45,166 bases of DNA from contig JAHEJJ010000020.1 in the NCBI GenBank assembly GCA_024638915.1, forward strand, positions 1-45,166. The letters are read 5' to 3'. Below, one piece after another: positions 32,795-41,603 of this stretch. A program made the translations under genes and the position numbers. Each line of letters opens with the position of its first letter. Position 1 is the stretch's first letter. The notes below the pieces were generated by a model. That model made no database searches, was not told where the DNA came from, and saw only the letters and a list, made by a program, of their open reading frames with translations. Origin of the DNA: Robiginitalea sp. GTDB lineage: Bacteria > Bacteroidota > Bacteroidia > Flavobacteriales > Flavobacteriaceae.

Positions 32795-33472
32795 ATGAGA
32801 ATCGACATCATCACGGTACTGCCTGAATTATTAAGAAGTCCTTTTGAGGCTTCTATTTTAAAACGCGCTCAGGAAAAAGGCCTGGTCGAGGTTCACCTTC
32901 ATAATTTAAGGGATTACACCAGCAGTAAATATAAACAGGTAGATGATTACCAATTTGGCGGGGGTGCCGGTATGGTACTGATGATCGAACCCATCGACAA
33001 ATGCATCAGCAAGCTAAAGTCTGAAAGAAATTATGATGAGGTCATTTATATGACCCCTGATGGTGAACATCTCAACCAAAAAATGGCTAACACACTATCA
33101 TTGGCCAAAAATATAATTATCCTCTGCGGGCATTATAAAGGGGTAGACCAGCGGGTTAGAGATGCTTTTATAACAAAGGAAATCACCATTGGCGACTATG
33201 TTTTATCCGGTGGCGAATTAGCTGCGGCCGTTCTTTCTGATGCCGTTATCAGACTACTTCCAGGGGTGCTTAATGATGAGACTTCTGCTCTTACAGACAG
33301 TTTTCAGGACAACCTGCTGGCCCCTCCGGTATATACCCGACCGGCGGATTACAAGGGCATGAAAGTACCGGAGATCCTAACCAGCGGTAATTTTCCCGAA
33401 ATCGAAAAATGGAGGGAAGACCAGGCTCAAAGACGAACTCAAAAGAGAAGACCGGACTTGTTGGAGAAATAA
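32795..33472 (+). CDS. trmD: tRNA (guanine-37-N1)-methyltransferase
   Basis: TrmD methylates G37 next to the anticodon and so prevents frameshifting. The 225-residue SPOUT enzyme opens with [20 protein letters not shown] and has the [11 protein letters not shown] signature. The deep trefoil knot that binds SAM is formed by [12 protein letters not shown] and [17 protein letters not shown]. The catalytic aspartate is in the LTDSFQDN segment. In most flavobacteria rplS follows directly; here 529 bases with a decayed gene lie between them. Confidence 0.95.
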   Translation: MRIDIITVLPELLRSPFEASILKRAQEKGLVEVHLHNLRDYTSSKYKQVDDYQFGGGAGMVLMIEPIDKCISKLKSERNYDEVIYMTPDGEHLNQKMANTLSLAKNIIILCGHYKGVDQRVRDAFITKEITIGDYVLSGGELAAAVLSDAVIRLLPGVLNDETSALTDSFQDNLLAPPVYTRPADYKGMKVPEILTSGNFPEIEKWREDQAQRRTQKRRPDLLEK

Positions 33473-33501
33473 GTCGATTTCAATTACGTTTGTATAGGCG
33501 G

Positions 33502-33852
33502 ATGATCATACTGGGGCAGCCTATTGAAGAAAAAGAATTATCAATGGACACCTTCCTCCCTTAATATATTATAGGGTATACCTTGACTATTTTAGGTCAG
33601 GTATGTATTGGTGTCTTTTGTACCTTACTATTGTTCCGCGAACATAGTTTAGTGAGTATACTTTTTGGTGATTGGGAGCAACTACTTCACCCTATTGGGT
33701 ACATCGGGATATTATAACAAGTGATATTTACAAAGAGTCCGGAGATACGGCTCACATACCAAGGGATATCTTTCACAGCATTAGCTGTATTATATCTGTC
33801 TTTCACCGCAGGACTCATGCGCTTCTTCTTAAGATATTTTTGGTGTAATTAA
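33502..33852 (+). pseudogene. Decayed small membrane-protein gene (two in-frame stops)
   Basis: One frame is coherent from an ATG at 33502 to a TAA at 33850 (117 codons), interrupted by TAA at 33562 and 33715. The translation carries three hydrophobic segments: YIIGYTLTILGQVCIGVF, LLHPIGYIGIL and ISFTALAVLYLSFTAGLMRF, flanked by polar residues such as FREHSLVSILFGDWEQ. Codon use looks like real coding sequence. I cannot name the family. The gene occupies most of the 529-base gap between trmD and rplS. It may instead be two short pieces with alternative starts, or a chance open stretch, but the regular membrane pattern through both stops favours a pseudogene. The rest of the gap (33853-34001) holds the rplS promoter and leader. 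Confidence 0.5.
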
Positions 33853-33895
33853 ACATTTTGGCGATTTATAGCCAAATTAAAAAACATTTGATTCT

Positions 33896-33926
33896 CTTGC
33901 CGGTTTTTATTTATTGACTATTTTTG
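33896..33926 (+). promoter_or_regulatory. Candidate rplS promoter (-33 and -7 boxes)
   Basis: TATTTTTG at 33919-33926 is an exact TAnnTTTG -7 box. CTTG at 33896-33899 lies 19 bases upstream, one mismatch from the -33 TTTG consensus at ideal spacing. It leaves a leader of about 70 bases before the ATG at 34002, long enough for autogenous control, though no structure is obvious. Confidence 0.5.
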
Positions 33927-34001
33927 CATGCGATTGAATTTAACCTCTGACGAAATCCGTGAATGTTGCTTTCGATAAACAAATAAAAATAGACTGAGGC
34001 C

Positions 34002-34352
34002 ATGGACTCATTAATGAATTTTGTGGAAAACGAATTCGTTTCCAAAAAAGAATTTCCGAAATTCTCTGCCGGAGACACCATTACGGTATACTACGAAATT
34101 AAAGAAGGGGAAAAGAAACGTACGCAGTTCTTTAAAGGCGTTGTCATTCAACGCAAGGGATCTGGTGCTACTGAAACTTTCACGATCCGAAAAATGTCTG
34201 GAACAGTCGGTGTAGAACGGATCTTTCCAGTTCACATGCCAGCGCTTCAAAAAATTGAGATAAACAAAAAAGGAAAAGTGAGAAGAGCAAGGATATTCTA
34301 TTTTAGGGAGCTGACTGGTAAAAAGGCCAGGATAAAAGAAATAAGATCCTAA
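34002..34352 (+). CDS. rplS: 50S ribosomal protein L19
   Basis: L19 is a protein of the large subunit near the interface with the small subunit. The 116-residue protein has the SH3-like barrel with FSAGDTITVYYEIKEGEK, RTQFFKGVVIQRKGSG and the basic end GKVRRARIFYFRELTGKKAR. The start ATG gives MDSLMNFVENEFVSKKE, as in relatives. It is expressed from its own promoter here, because the decayed gene separates it from trmD. A strong terminator follows. Confidence 0.97.
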   Translation: MDSLMNFVENEFVSKKEFPKFSAGDTITVYYEIKEGEKKRTQFFKGVVIQRKGSGATETFTIRKMSGTVGVERIFPVHMPALQKIEINKKGKVRRARIFYFRELTGKKARIKEIRS

Positions 34353-34368
34353 GTATCCTAATAAAAGC

Positions 34369-34397
34369 AAACCCCGGTTATTTACCGGGGTTTTTTT
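34369..34397. terminator. Strong terminator between rplS and rocD, likely bidirectional
   Basis: AAACCCCGGT (34369-34378) pairs with ACCGGGGTTT (34384-34393), a 10-base stem with a 5-base loop. On the plus strand it runs into seven Ts. On the minus strand the stem is followed by GCTTTT, so it can also act for rocD, which ends 22 bases away. Confidence 0.88.
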
Positions 34398-34418
34398 ATG
34401 ACTTTTTTGCGCTCCTTA

Positions 34419-35699
34419 TCAATTATTTCTGAATTCCATAAGTGTTTTCCGAATAATTCTGATACAATCATATAGCTCCTCTTCAGTCATCACCAGTGGT
34501 GGAGCAAAACGAATAATATTCCCGTGTGTCGGCTTGGCCAACAGCCCGTTGTTCTTTAATGCCATACAAATATTCCAGGCCGTGGAACTATCTTCGGTAT
34601 CATTGATCACAATCGCATTGAGCAAGCCCCGGCCACGAACAAGGGTGACAAGGTCGCTCTGTTTTGCGATTTTTTTCATCTCAGCTCTGAAAATAATTCC
34701 AAGCTGTTCGGCATTTTCAGAGAGTTTCTCATCTCTTACGACCTCTAGGGCTGCCATAGCGACAGCACAGGCAAGCGGGTTTCCGCCGAATGTTGAACCA
34801 TGATTTCCCGGTCTTATCACCTCCATTATATCGTTGTTGGCCAATACAGCCGAAACAGGAAACACACCACCAGATAATGCTTTACCCAGAATCAGAATAT
34901 CGGGTTTTACCTCTGGCTTTCCGCTGCAGAGCCTGTCCGGACATGAACATTGACCACATGAAGCCAGTAGACGCCCTGTACGAGCGATTCCTGTTTGGAC
35001 TTCATCGGATATAAACAATACATTATTGTCTTTGCATATTTTATGGGCCTGCTTTAAGTAGTCCTCGTCTGGTACATAAACCCCGGCTTCACCTTGAATG
35101 GGTTCAACTAGAAATGCAGCTACTTTTGGATCCTCAAGGGCCTCTACTAGTGCATTTAAATCATTATAGCGTATAGAAACTATACCAGGTGTAAAAGGCC
35201 CGAAGTTTTCTGTTGCCACCGGATCGTTGGAGGCAGAAATAATAGTGATTGTTCGACCGTGAAAGTTATTCTGACAAACGATGATCTTTGCCTGATTGGA
35301 ATGGATACCTTTTTTCTCATAGCCCCATTTCCGAGCCAGCTTAATAGCTGTTTCAACGGCCTCTGCTCCAGTATTCATGGGAAGGACCTTGTCGAAACCG
35401 AAGAATTCAGTGACAAACTTTTCATACCGACCCAGCATATCGTTATAAAATGCCCGTGATGTAAGGGTGAGTTTTTCGCTCTGCTCCTTTAATGCGTTAA
35501 TAATCCTAGGGTGACAATGACCCTGATTTACAGCGGAATAAGCAGATAAGAAGTCATAATATTTTTTCCCTTCAACATCCCATACAAAGACTCCTTCTCC
35601 CCTGCTTAGCACCACAGGTAGTGGATGATAATTCTGCGCTCCGTATCTTTCTTCAAGGGCCATGGCCTCTTTTGAAGAAACCTGTTCTAATACAGACAT
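34419..35699 (-). CDS. rocD: Ornithine--oxo-acid transaminase
   Basis: RocD moves the delta-amino group of ornithine to 2-oxoglutarate, giving glutamate semialdehyde, which links arginine and proline metabolism. The 426-residue PLP enzyme of fold type I has [15 protein letters not shown] (residues 109-123), the [13 protein letters not shown] motif and the PLP lysine K273 in [27 protein letters not shown] follows. Between ARTGRLLAS and [10 protein letters not shown] is an insert with four cysteines (C248, C251, C253, C258) where most relatives have a short loop. It is transcribed alone; a palindrome lies upstream at 35765-35780. Confidence 0.94.
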   Translation of the reverse strand: MSVLEQVSSKEAMALEERYGAQNYHPLPVVLSRGEGVFVWDVEGKKYYDFLSAYSAVNQGHCHPRIINALKEQSEKLTLTSRAFYNDMLGRYEKFVTEFFGFDKVLPMNTGAEAVETAIKLARKWGYEKKGIHSNQAKIIVCQNNFHGRTITIISASNDPVATENFGPFTPGIVSIRYNDLNALVEALEDPKVAAFLVEPIQGEAGVYVPDEDYLKQAHKICKDNNVLFISDEVQTGIARTGRLLASCGQCSCPDRLCSGKPEVKPDILILGKALSGGVFPVSAVLANNDIMEVIRPGNHGSTFGGNPLACAVAMAALEVVRDEKLSENAEQLGIIFRAEMKKIAKQSDLVTLVRGRGLLNAIVINDTEDSSTAWNICMALKNNGLLAKPTHGNIIRFAPPLVMTEEELYDCIRIIRKTLMEFRNN

Positions 35700-35764
35700 A
35701 ATAGATTCATTTTAGCTCTAACATTCACGATTCCTTCTTTCGGAGAGAAATCATCCGGTATCGC

Positions 35765-35780
35765 TTTGTAAAATTACAAA
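35765..35780. repeat. Perfect palindrome upstream of rocD
   Basis: TTTGTAA, two bases (AA) and TTACAAA form a perfect 7-base inverted repeat, 66 bases before the rocD start and 38 bases after the end of the small membrane-protein gene. It is AT-rich with no T-run of terminator type, so an operator for a dimeric regulator is more likely than a terminator. Confidence 0.35.
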
Positions 35781-35817
35781 AATCCGCGTGGAGTTATATA
35801 CCGTTTCCTTCCTTTCG

Positions 35818-36201
35818 TTATGCGGACCGCTCTGCAAGTGAAGCTACCTGAAGTTCGAGTTTCTTTAATTCCTTGAGGATATCGTTTTTATCCATTTGCA
35901 GCCAGATAAAGAGCTTAAGCATGGACATTGCAATCAAACATAAAAATCCGGCGGCACCCCATTTAATCAACTCTGCAGTTGTTTCTACATTTAGAAATTT
36001 CAAAAGGAAAACGATGAATAAAATGAATATAATTAACTGAATGACAGTCATAAGAACAGCAAGCCAACCTAATTTTCCACGATATACACCTTCCAGCTTC
36101 CCAATCAAGTGAGTTTCTTCAAGCGTATCGTAAAAGGCCGCTTCCTCCTTTGATAGAGTTTCTTTTATAAGTTCGTCGATTTTGTCTTTCTCCTTTGTCA
36201 T
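35818..36201 (-). CDS. Small membrane protein paired with a sigma factor (DUF6768-like), possible anti-sigma factor
   Basis: A 127-residue protein with a soluble N-terminus (MTKEKDKIDELIKETLSKEE), two membrane helices (about residues 46-68, LAVLMTVIQLIIFILFIVFLL, and 77-98) and a C-terminal coiled-coil tail (NDILKELKKLELQVASLAE). It resembles the flavobacterial family called DUF6768. Its ATG overlaps the stop of the sigma-factor gene (ATGA), so the two are co-translated. By position it is a candidate regulator of that sigma factor. It has no zinc-finger anti-sigma (ZAS) motif. Confidence 0.6.
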   Translation of the reverse strand: MTKEKDKIDELIKETLSKEEAAFYDTLEETHLIGKLEGVYRGKLGWLAVLMTVIQLIIFILFIVFLLKFLNVETTAELIKWGAAGFLCLIAMSMLKLFIWLQMDKNDILKELKKLELQVASLAERSA

Positions 36202-36746
36202 GATAATTTGTTATTTATTGTTGATTTTAGTTTTTCCCTGGCATGAAACAATCTGGATTTTACCGTGCCCACCGAAATATTCAGTATAGAACTAATATCC
36301 TTAAGGCTGTACTCCTCAGTATAAAACAATCTCAACACCATTTGATGGTCTAACGAGAGTTTTTCAAATCCTTGTTTAAGGACTTTTATATGTTTCTGCC
36401 TTTCTTCAATTACTTCCGTATCCTGTTCAGGGGGTGGTCGGTAATTTCGATTCAATTTATGGTCTCTGCTCCTTGCGGCGAGGTAATCCTGTGATTTACG
36501 CGTAATGATGCGTAATGCCCAACCCTTAAAACTGTTGGGGTTCTTTAACGTAACAAGTTTCTTTAAAATAATATGCCAGCTTTCCTGCACAACATCCTGG
36601 GCCATATCCACATCTCTGGTATACCAGTGTGCATATCTGCAAAAATCGTTCTGATACCGTTTAACCAAAAGGGTAATTGCTTCGCGGTTCCCATTTTGAA
36701 ACTCCAATACCAATAAACCATCAAATATTTTCCTGCTGTCTTTCAT
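36198..36746 (-). CDS. RNA polymerase sigma factor, sigma-70 family (ECF type)
   Basis: A 182-residue sigma factor with only regions 2 and 4. Region 2 includes AITLLVKRYQNDFCRYAHWY and DMAQDVVQESWHIILKKL, and region 4 includes FEKLSLDHQMVLRLFYTEEYSLKDISSIL followed by GTVKSRLFHAREKL, the helix-turn-helix that reads the -35 element. The frame is open from 37052, but that part overlaps the rlmD gene in antisense and has no counterpart in the family; the ATG at 36746 (MKDSRKIFDG) is the natural start. The gene is divergent from rlmD and paired with a small membrane protein. Confidence 0.92.
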   Translation of the reverse strand: MKDSRKIFDGLLVLEFQNGNREAITLLVKRYQNDFCRYAHWYTRDVDMAQDVVQESWHIILKKLVTLKNPNSFKGWALRIITRKSQDYLAARSRDHKLNRNYRPPPEQDTEVIEERQKHIKVLKQGFEKLSLDHQMVLRLFYTEEYSLKDISSILNISVGTVKSRLFHAREKLKSTINNKLS

Positions 36747-36867
36747 TGAACTTATTAATCTAAAGACGTGCTTAATAAAGAAAGGTTCAAATTTTATCTC
36801 ATTATTTGAGCAATTTTCTGTACTAAATATACGCTTATAGAGCCGCATTAAATAGTACATTTGCTCC

Positions 36868-38283
36868 ATGCGAAAAAAGAGGGTCAGACAAATATTTGAG
36901 CAACTGGAAGTATTAGATGCAGGCGCTAAAGGCAAGGCAATAGCCAAAGCACCAGATGGAAGGATCATTTTCGTCAGCAATGCCGTTCCTGGTGATATAA
37001 TCGATGTCATAACCACTAAAAAAAGGAAGGCGTATTTTGAAGGTTTGGCCACTCAGTTTCACAGATTATCCGAAAAACGTACAAACCCCCGTTGTGAGCA
37101 TTTTGGTGTCTGTGGCGGGTGCAAATGGCAGGACATGGGATATGAGCACCAGCTTTATTATAAACAAAAAGAGGTGGTTAATAACCTGCGACGCATTGGA
37201 CATCTTGAATTTGCGGATTCCTTGCCCATATTGGCATGTGAAGAGCAGTATGAATATAGAAATAAGCTTGAATTCTCATTTTCTGACAATCGATGGTTAA
37301 CTCCGGAGGAAATAGAGAAGGCTCAAAAAATTCACGACAGGAATGCCATTGGGTTTCATATTCCCGGCATGTGGGATAAGATCCTCGATATTCGTCATTG
37401 TCACCTGCAGAAATCACCCTCTAACGAGATCAGATTGGCAATTAAGCAATTTGCGGTGGAAAAAGGTATTTCATTTTATTCGCCACGAAATAGAAGTGGG
37501 CTCTTAAGGAATCTAATGATACGAACTTCATCTACTGGTCAGTTGATGGTGCTTTTGCAGTTCTTTGAGGACAATCCTGAAGCAAGGGAAGACTTGCTGG
37601 AATCTATCGCAGGTAAATTTCCGGAAATCACCTCGCTCCAATACGTGATTAATGGAAAGGCTAATGACACGATTTACGATCTGGAAATTCAATGTTTTAA
37701 AGGACAGGACCACATATTTGAACAAATGGAAGATTTGAAATTCAGGATTACTGCTAAATCTTTTTACCAGACCAATTCTGATCAAGCCTTGGTTCTATAC
37801 AAGGTGGTTCGTGAATTTGCAGATCTTACGGGCAGTGAAACGGTTTATGATCTCTATACTGGTACGGGCACTATCGCTTTGTTTTTGGCAAAGCAGGCGA
37901 ATCGTGTAATTGGTATTGACGCGGTGCCCGATGCAATTCGTTCTGCAGATTTTAATGCCAATCATAATAATATTGACAATACTAGATTCTTTTCAGGGGA
38001 TATGAAGGATATTTTTAATGAAAGTTTTATAGACAAGAATGGCAGTCCTGACCTTATAATTACAGATCCACCTCGCGATGGAATGCATAAAAAAGTGGTC
38101 GATCAAATATTAAAACTCGGGCCTCCGAAAATTGTATATGTAAGCTGTAACAGTGCCACCCAAGCCAGGGATTTGGCGCTTATGAAGGAAGTTTACGAAA
38201 TTAAAAAAATCCAACCTGTAGATATGTTTCCCCAAACCCACCACGTGGAAAATGTTGTACTTTTGGAAAAACGCAATCCCTAA
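36868..38283 (+). CDS. rlmD: 23S rRNA (uracil-1939-C5)-methyltransferase
   Basis: RlmD makes m5U1939 in 23S rRNA. The 471-residue protein has an N-terminal TRAM domain, the iron-sulfur cysteines C76, C82 and C85 in RCEHFGVCGGCKWQ (the fourth is probably in DIRHCHLQ) and a SAM domain with VYDLYTGTGTIALFLA and ITDPPRDGMHKKV. The catalytic cysteine is in IVYVSCNSATQARDL. The next gene overlaps only if its upstream in-frame start is used. In flavobacteria RlmD, DUF6452 and DUF6048 are found together, as here. Confidence 0.95.
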   Translation: MRKKRVRQIFEQLEVLDAGAKGKAIAKAPDGRIIFVSNAVPGDIIDVITTKKRKAYFEGLATQFHRLSEKRTNPRCEHFGVCGGCKWQDMGYEHQLYYKQKEVVNNLRRIGHLEFADSLPILACEEQYEYRNKLEFSFSDNRWLTPEEIEKAQKIHDRNAIGFHIPGMWDKILDIRHCHLQKSPSNEIRLAIKQFAVEKGISFYSPRNRSGLLRNLMIRTSSTGQLMVLLQFFEDNPEAREDLLESIAGKFPEITSLQYVINGKANDTIYDLEIQCFKGQDHIFEQMEDLKFRITAKSFYQTNSDQALVLYKVVREFADLTGSETVYDLYTGTGTIALFLAKQANRVIGIDAVPDAIRSADFNANHNNIDNTRFFSGDMKDIFNESFIDKNGSPDLIITDPPRDGMHKKVVDQILKLGPPKIVYVSCNSATQARDLALMKEVYEIKKIQPVDMFPQTHHVENVVLLEKRNP

Positions 38284-38299
38284 GAGTCCGATTCTGAAA

Positions 38300-38830
38300 A
38301 TGACCTATAGATCTTTTACAACTACACCTTCATTTAACCGGGCATTAATCGTAGGATACCTAACATTGCTGAGTCTTTTCTCCTGTGAAAAAGATGATAT
38401 CTGCGTAGAAGGGGATACCCCCTTGTTGATCATACGTTTTTACGATGCCGAAAATCCTTTGGAATTCAAATCGGTAAGTAGTTTGAGGGTAGTTGGTCTT
38501 GGCCAGGAATTCACGGTGGGCAGTTTCACGGACCGATCCAGCCTGGATTCCATTTCGTTACCGCTTCGTATCAATCAACCCGATACTGGATTTATCTTCA
38601 TAAGTGAATCTGCCACTCAAGATGATATTGAGACTGGTAATTTGGATACATTGAATTTCACCTACAATATCCGTGAAGAATTTGTCTCCAGGGCATGCGG
38701 TTTTATAGCCAATTTCGAGGATCTCAATGATTCACTTACCGCTGATGGTGATAACTGGATTCAGAGTATTGAAGTTATATCCACCACTATTAATTCTCAG
38801 GCAAGCGCGCATGTTGAAATATTTCATTAA
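38300..38830 (+). CDS. DUF6452 family lipoprotein, function unknown
   Basis: A 176-residue lipoprotein. The signal ends at LLSLFSCEKDD (C29), and the mature part opens with the DUF6452 phrase DDICVEGDTPLLIIRFYD. It is a beta-rich domain with a second conserved cysteine in SRACGFIANFEDLN. The frame is open from 38252, but the ATG at 38300 gives a proper signal peptide and removes the overlap with rlmD. It overlaps the DUF6048 gene by 20 bases, so the two are expressed together. The function is unknown. Confidence 0.75.
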   Translation: MTYRSFTTTPSFNRALIVGYLTLLSLFSCEKDDICVEGDTPLLIIRFYDAENPLEFKSVSSLRVVGLGQEFTVGSFTDRSSLDSISLPLRINQPDTGFIFISESATQDDIETGNLDTLNFTYNIREEFVSRACGFIANFEDLNDSLTADGDNWIQSIEVISTTINSQASAHVEIFH

Positions 38831-39584
38831 AGTCTTTTTCATTTTATGGGCATGTGCGGCCATCGCCCAGGATACTCCTGAGTCTGATCTGAAAGACAGC
38901 GTCAGGTATCAGCAGATCTACGGTATCCGTTTAGGTGTTGACCTAAGTAGGCCAGTGAGGACCTTCCTGGATGATGATTATCAGGGATTTGAGATTATGG
39001 GCGACATGCGAATTACCTATAGACTTTTCGCAGCGGCTGAGTTAGGTAATGAAAAGCTGTCGCGTGCTGAAAAATTAGGAAGTGATGATAATCCAAATCA
39101 ATTCGAGATATACAATTATGAAACCTCGGGCAGTTATCTGAAATTAGGGGTCGATTTTAACACCTATGAAAACTGGTATGGTATGAATAATTCCATTTAT
39201 ATCGGTGGCCGTTATGCCGTGAGTAGTTTCAGCCAGACACTGAATAGCTATCGGATTTATGACAGCAACCGATATTGGAATCCTGAAGGATTTGTGGAGG
39301 GGACATTAGCACCAGAAGAGTTTAGCGGCCTAAATGCGAGTTGGCTCGAATTTATATTTGGTGCTAAAGCGGAATTATTCAAAAACTTATTTGCTGGAAT
39401 TTCAGTACGACTCAATTTTCTCGTGACTAATAAAGAATCGGACCGGATGAGAAATCTATGGATCCCGGGCTTTAATAAGGTAACGGAGGATAGTAGTTTT
39501 GGGGTCGGATATAATTATTCGCTTACTTACCTGATCCCTATTTATAAAAAGAAAAATGTGAAGAAAGTAATCCCGGAGAACTAA
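38811..39584 (+). CDS. DUF6048 family outer membrane protein, function unknown
   Basis: A 257-residue exported protein with a signal peptide (MLKYFIKVFFILWACAAIAQ) and alternating aromatic strands, such as YGIRLGVDLSRPVRTF and SSFGVGYNYSLTYLIPIYKK, that suggest a small beta-barrel. It matches the flavobacterial family DUF6048. The frame is open from 38727, but the ATG at 38811, inside the end of the DUF6452 gene, is the likely start. It probably forms an outer membrane pair with the DUF6452 lipoprotein; the function is unknown. Confidence 0.75.
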   Translation: MLKYFIKVFFILWACAAIAQDTPESDLKDSVRYQQIYGIRLGVDLSRPVRTFLDDDYQGFEIMGDMRITYRLFAAAELGNEKLSRAEKLGSDDNPNQFEIYNYETSGSYLKLGVDFNTYENWYGMNNSIYIGGRYAVSSFSQTLNSYRIYDSNRYWNPEGFVEGTLAPEEFSGLNASWLEFIFGAKAELFKNLFAGISVRLNFLVTNKESDRMRNLWIPGFNKVTEDSSFGVGYNYSLTYLIPIYKKKNVKKVIPEN

Positions 39585-39686
39585 TTTTGCAGGTTAAAGT
39601 TATAGCAGACCCTTAATAAAAATCCATTTCATCTTTATTCTCAATCCGTCATCCGTCTGAATCGCACTGAATTTAGGATTCATGGT

Positions 39687-40850
39687 TTACAATTCTTTGT
39701 TGTATTTGGCTTTTTTACTGCCGCTATACATTTTGTATTGAACCAATCTCGATTCCAATTTGGCATTGAATACTTTGATTTTTCTTGAAGGCCTTAGACC
39801 GACGAATTTAAGAGCTTCCAGATTCGAGGTAATCATCCAGGCATCCGATCCTGGGTAATTCCTTTTTAAGGTGTCGCCGATCTTTTTATAAAAAACGGTA
39901 GGCTCAACCCTAAGACGTTCCCCGTAGGGCGGATTAAATAATAGATGTAAATGTCGTTCACCTTGTTTAGCCGTGGTAAAGAAATCCTTTTTTTCGACCT
40001 TTATGAATTCAGATAAGTTGGCATTTCCGATATTATGAAGGGTTTTGCTAACCGCCGAGGGCGCTTTATCGTAGCCTTTTATCTCAAAAGGGAAATCGCG
40101 TGTTTTGGAAAGGCTGCTTTTCAGAATGATATCGAATAACCCAGCGTCAAAATCCTTCCAATTCTGAAAGGAAAAATGTTTCCGGTTTAAATTGGCGGGG
40201 ATATTACAGGCGATCAGGGCAGCCTCGATAAGGATCGTACCACTACCACACATGGGATCAAGAAAATCGCATTGTCCTTTCCAGCCACTCAATAGCAATA
40301 ATCCTGCAGCAAGGACTTCATTTAGCGGTGCAATATTGGTGATAGTTCTATAGCCTCTGCGATGCAAGGAATCTCCCGAACTATCGAGCGACAAATGACA
40401 ACGATCCTCCTGAATATGTATATGTATTTGAATATCAGGAGAATACTTATCCACCGAGGGTCTTTTCCCTTTATGGTCCCTGAATTTATCGACAATTGCG
40501 TCTTTCACCTTCTGCGCTATATAAAGTGAATGCGTAAACTTTTCAGATTTTAACGTGGCCGACACCGCCAGTGTTTGGTCTGTTCCTAAAATCGCTTCCC
40601 AGTCGAAGGCATAAATTTTCTGATAGAGTTCTTTTTCATTACGAATTTGAAAGGAGGAGAGTGGTTTTAGGATACGGAGTGCTGTCCTTAAACAAAGGTT
40701 AGCTTTGTACATAAAGCCAATATCACCTTCAAAGGTAACGCTTCGAACACCAATGGAAACTTCAGAAGCCCCTAATGCTCTGAGTTCTGCGGCCAGAACA
40801 TCTTCAAAACCATAGAAGGTCTTGGCGATCATTTTATAATTCTTCTCCAA
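39687..40850 (-). CDS. THUMP-domain RNA methyltransferase, RlmL-N type
   Basis: A 387-residue SAM-dependent RNA methyltransferase. The N-terminal ferredoxin-like and THUMP region (MIAKTFYGFEDVLAAELRAL onward) is followed by the methylase domain with LDPMCGSGTILIEAAL (SAM motif) and LLFNPPYGERL (catalytic NPPY). This is the architecture of the RlmL N-terminal domain (m2G2445 in 23S rRNA), without the RlmK half. The start at 40850 gives MEKNYKMIAKT, as in relatives; the ATG at 40832 is an alternative. It is convergent with DUF6048 and divergent from the ZIP gene. Confidence 0.9.
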   Translation of the reverse strand: MEKNYKMIAKTFYGFEDVLAAELRALGASEVSIGVRSVTFEGDIGFMYKANLCLRTALRILKPLSSFQIRNEKELYQKIYAFDWEAILGTDQTLAVSATLKSEKFTHSLYIAQKVKDAIVDKFRDHKGKRPSVDKYSPDIQIHIHIQEDRCHLSLDSSGDSLHRRGYRTITNIAPLNEVLAAGLLLLSGWKGQCDFLDPMCGSGTILIEAALIACNIPANLNRKHFSFQNWKDFDAGLFDIILKSSLSKTRDFPFEIKGYDKAPSAVSKTLHNIGNANLSEFIKVEKKDFFTTAKQGERHLHLLFNPPYGERLRVEPTVFYKKIGDTLKRNYPGSDAWMITSNLEALKFVGLRPSRKIKVFNAKLESRLVQYKMYSGSKKAKYNKEL

Positions 40851-40928
40851 TGCCTCGTACTAGAATCCCGCTAAAATACGTTAATTTTATCCGCAATTCC
40901 GGAAATACACCAGAACAGCACTTTTCAC

Positions 40929-41600
40929 GTGGTCTATTTATTACTCATTCTCGCCGTTTGGCTGAGTTATTTTTTCGTCCTAGGTTTTAAGCCTAAGAAC
41001 CAAAACAGAACAAGGCTATTACTTGCTTTCAGTGGTTCTTTTCTGCTGGCATTGACGATATTCGAGTTACTTCCATCGGTCTATCGTGCCACAGATCATA
41101 AAACAATTGGAATCTTTATTTTACTCGGAATTTTATTGCAGGTATTTCTTGAGTTCTATTCCCAGGGCTTGGAACATGGGCATAGTCCGCATTCATCCGG
41201 TAAAGGCGGTAGCCGAGTTTTAATATTTGGCAGCCTTTGTATTCATGCGTTGCTTGAAGGTATACCCATCCAAAGTTATCAACCTATTGTAGTAGGGATT
41301 CTGATACATAAAATTCCGGTAACGGTGGTTTTGAGCATTTTTCTGATCAATTTGAAACTAAAAAGATCTTATAGTTTCGGCATAATACTCCTATTCTCTT
41401 TAATGACCCCAATAGGTAGTTTGCTCGCCCAAAATTTCAACCTGATCAAGCAATACCAGGCACCTCTGCTGGCGCTGGTTATCGGGGTATTTCTTCATAT
41501 ATCGACGGTAATTCTATTTGAGAGCTCAAAAGGACATAAGGTAAATGCCAGGAAATTATTGGTGATAATCTTGGGCATTGCCGTTGCTTATTTGGTATAA
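40929..41600 (+). CDS. ZIP-family metal transporter
   Basis: A 223-residue inner membrane protein with seven or eight helices. Two ZIP metal-site motifs can be read: HALLEGIPI in helix 4 (H-x-x-x-E-G) and HKIPVTVVLSIF in helix 5 (H-K-x-P). A histidine-rich loop (LEHGHSPHSSGKGG) lies between helices 3 and 4, as usual in ZIP proteins. It is expected to import zinc or another divalent metal. The start is a GTG, as no in-frame ATG is available upstream. It is convergent with the hemolysin III gene. Confidence 0.88.
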   Translation: MVYLLLILAVWLSYFFVLGFKPKNQNRTRLLLAFSGSFLLALTIFELLPSVYRATDHKTIGIFILLGILLQVFLEFYSQGLEHGHSPHSSGKGGSRVLIFGSLCIHALLEGIPIQSYQPIVVGILIHKIPVTVVLSIFLINLKLKRSYSFGIILLFSLMTPIGSLLAQNFNLIKQYQAPLLALVIGVFLHISTVILFESSKGHKVNARKLLVIILGIAVAYLV

Positions 41601-41603
41601 CAG

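Noticed and set aside
33562-33717. Recoding of TAA as a sense codon in the trmD-rplS gap
   Set aside because: Normal genes throughout the window end in TAA, and no recoding signal is present; a pseudogene is the simpler reading.
36747-37052. 102-residue N-terminal extension of the sigma-factor frame
   Set aside because: It runs antisense into rlmD and has no counterpart in sigma factors; the ATG at 36746 starts the conserved region 2.
38252-38299. Longer start of the DUF6452 gene overlapping rlmD
   Set aside because: The 16 extra residues would precede the lipoprotein signal and spoil it; the ATG at 38300 gives a standard signal peptide.
38727-38810. Longer start of the DUF6048 gene
   Set aside because: The extra 28 residues come before a complete signal peptide and lie within the DUF6452 coding sequence.
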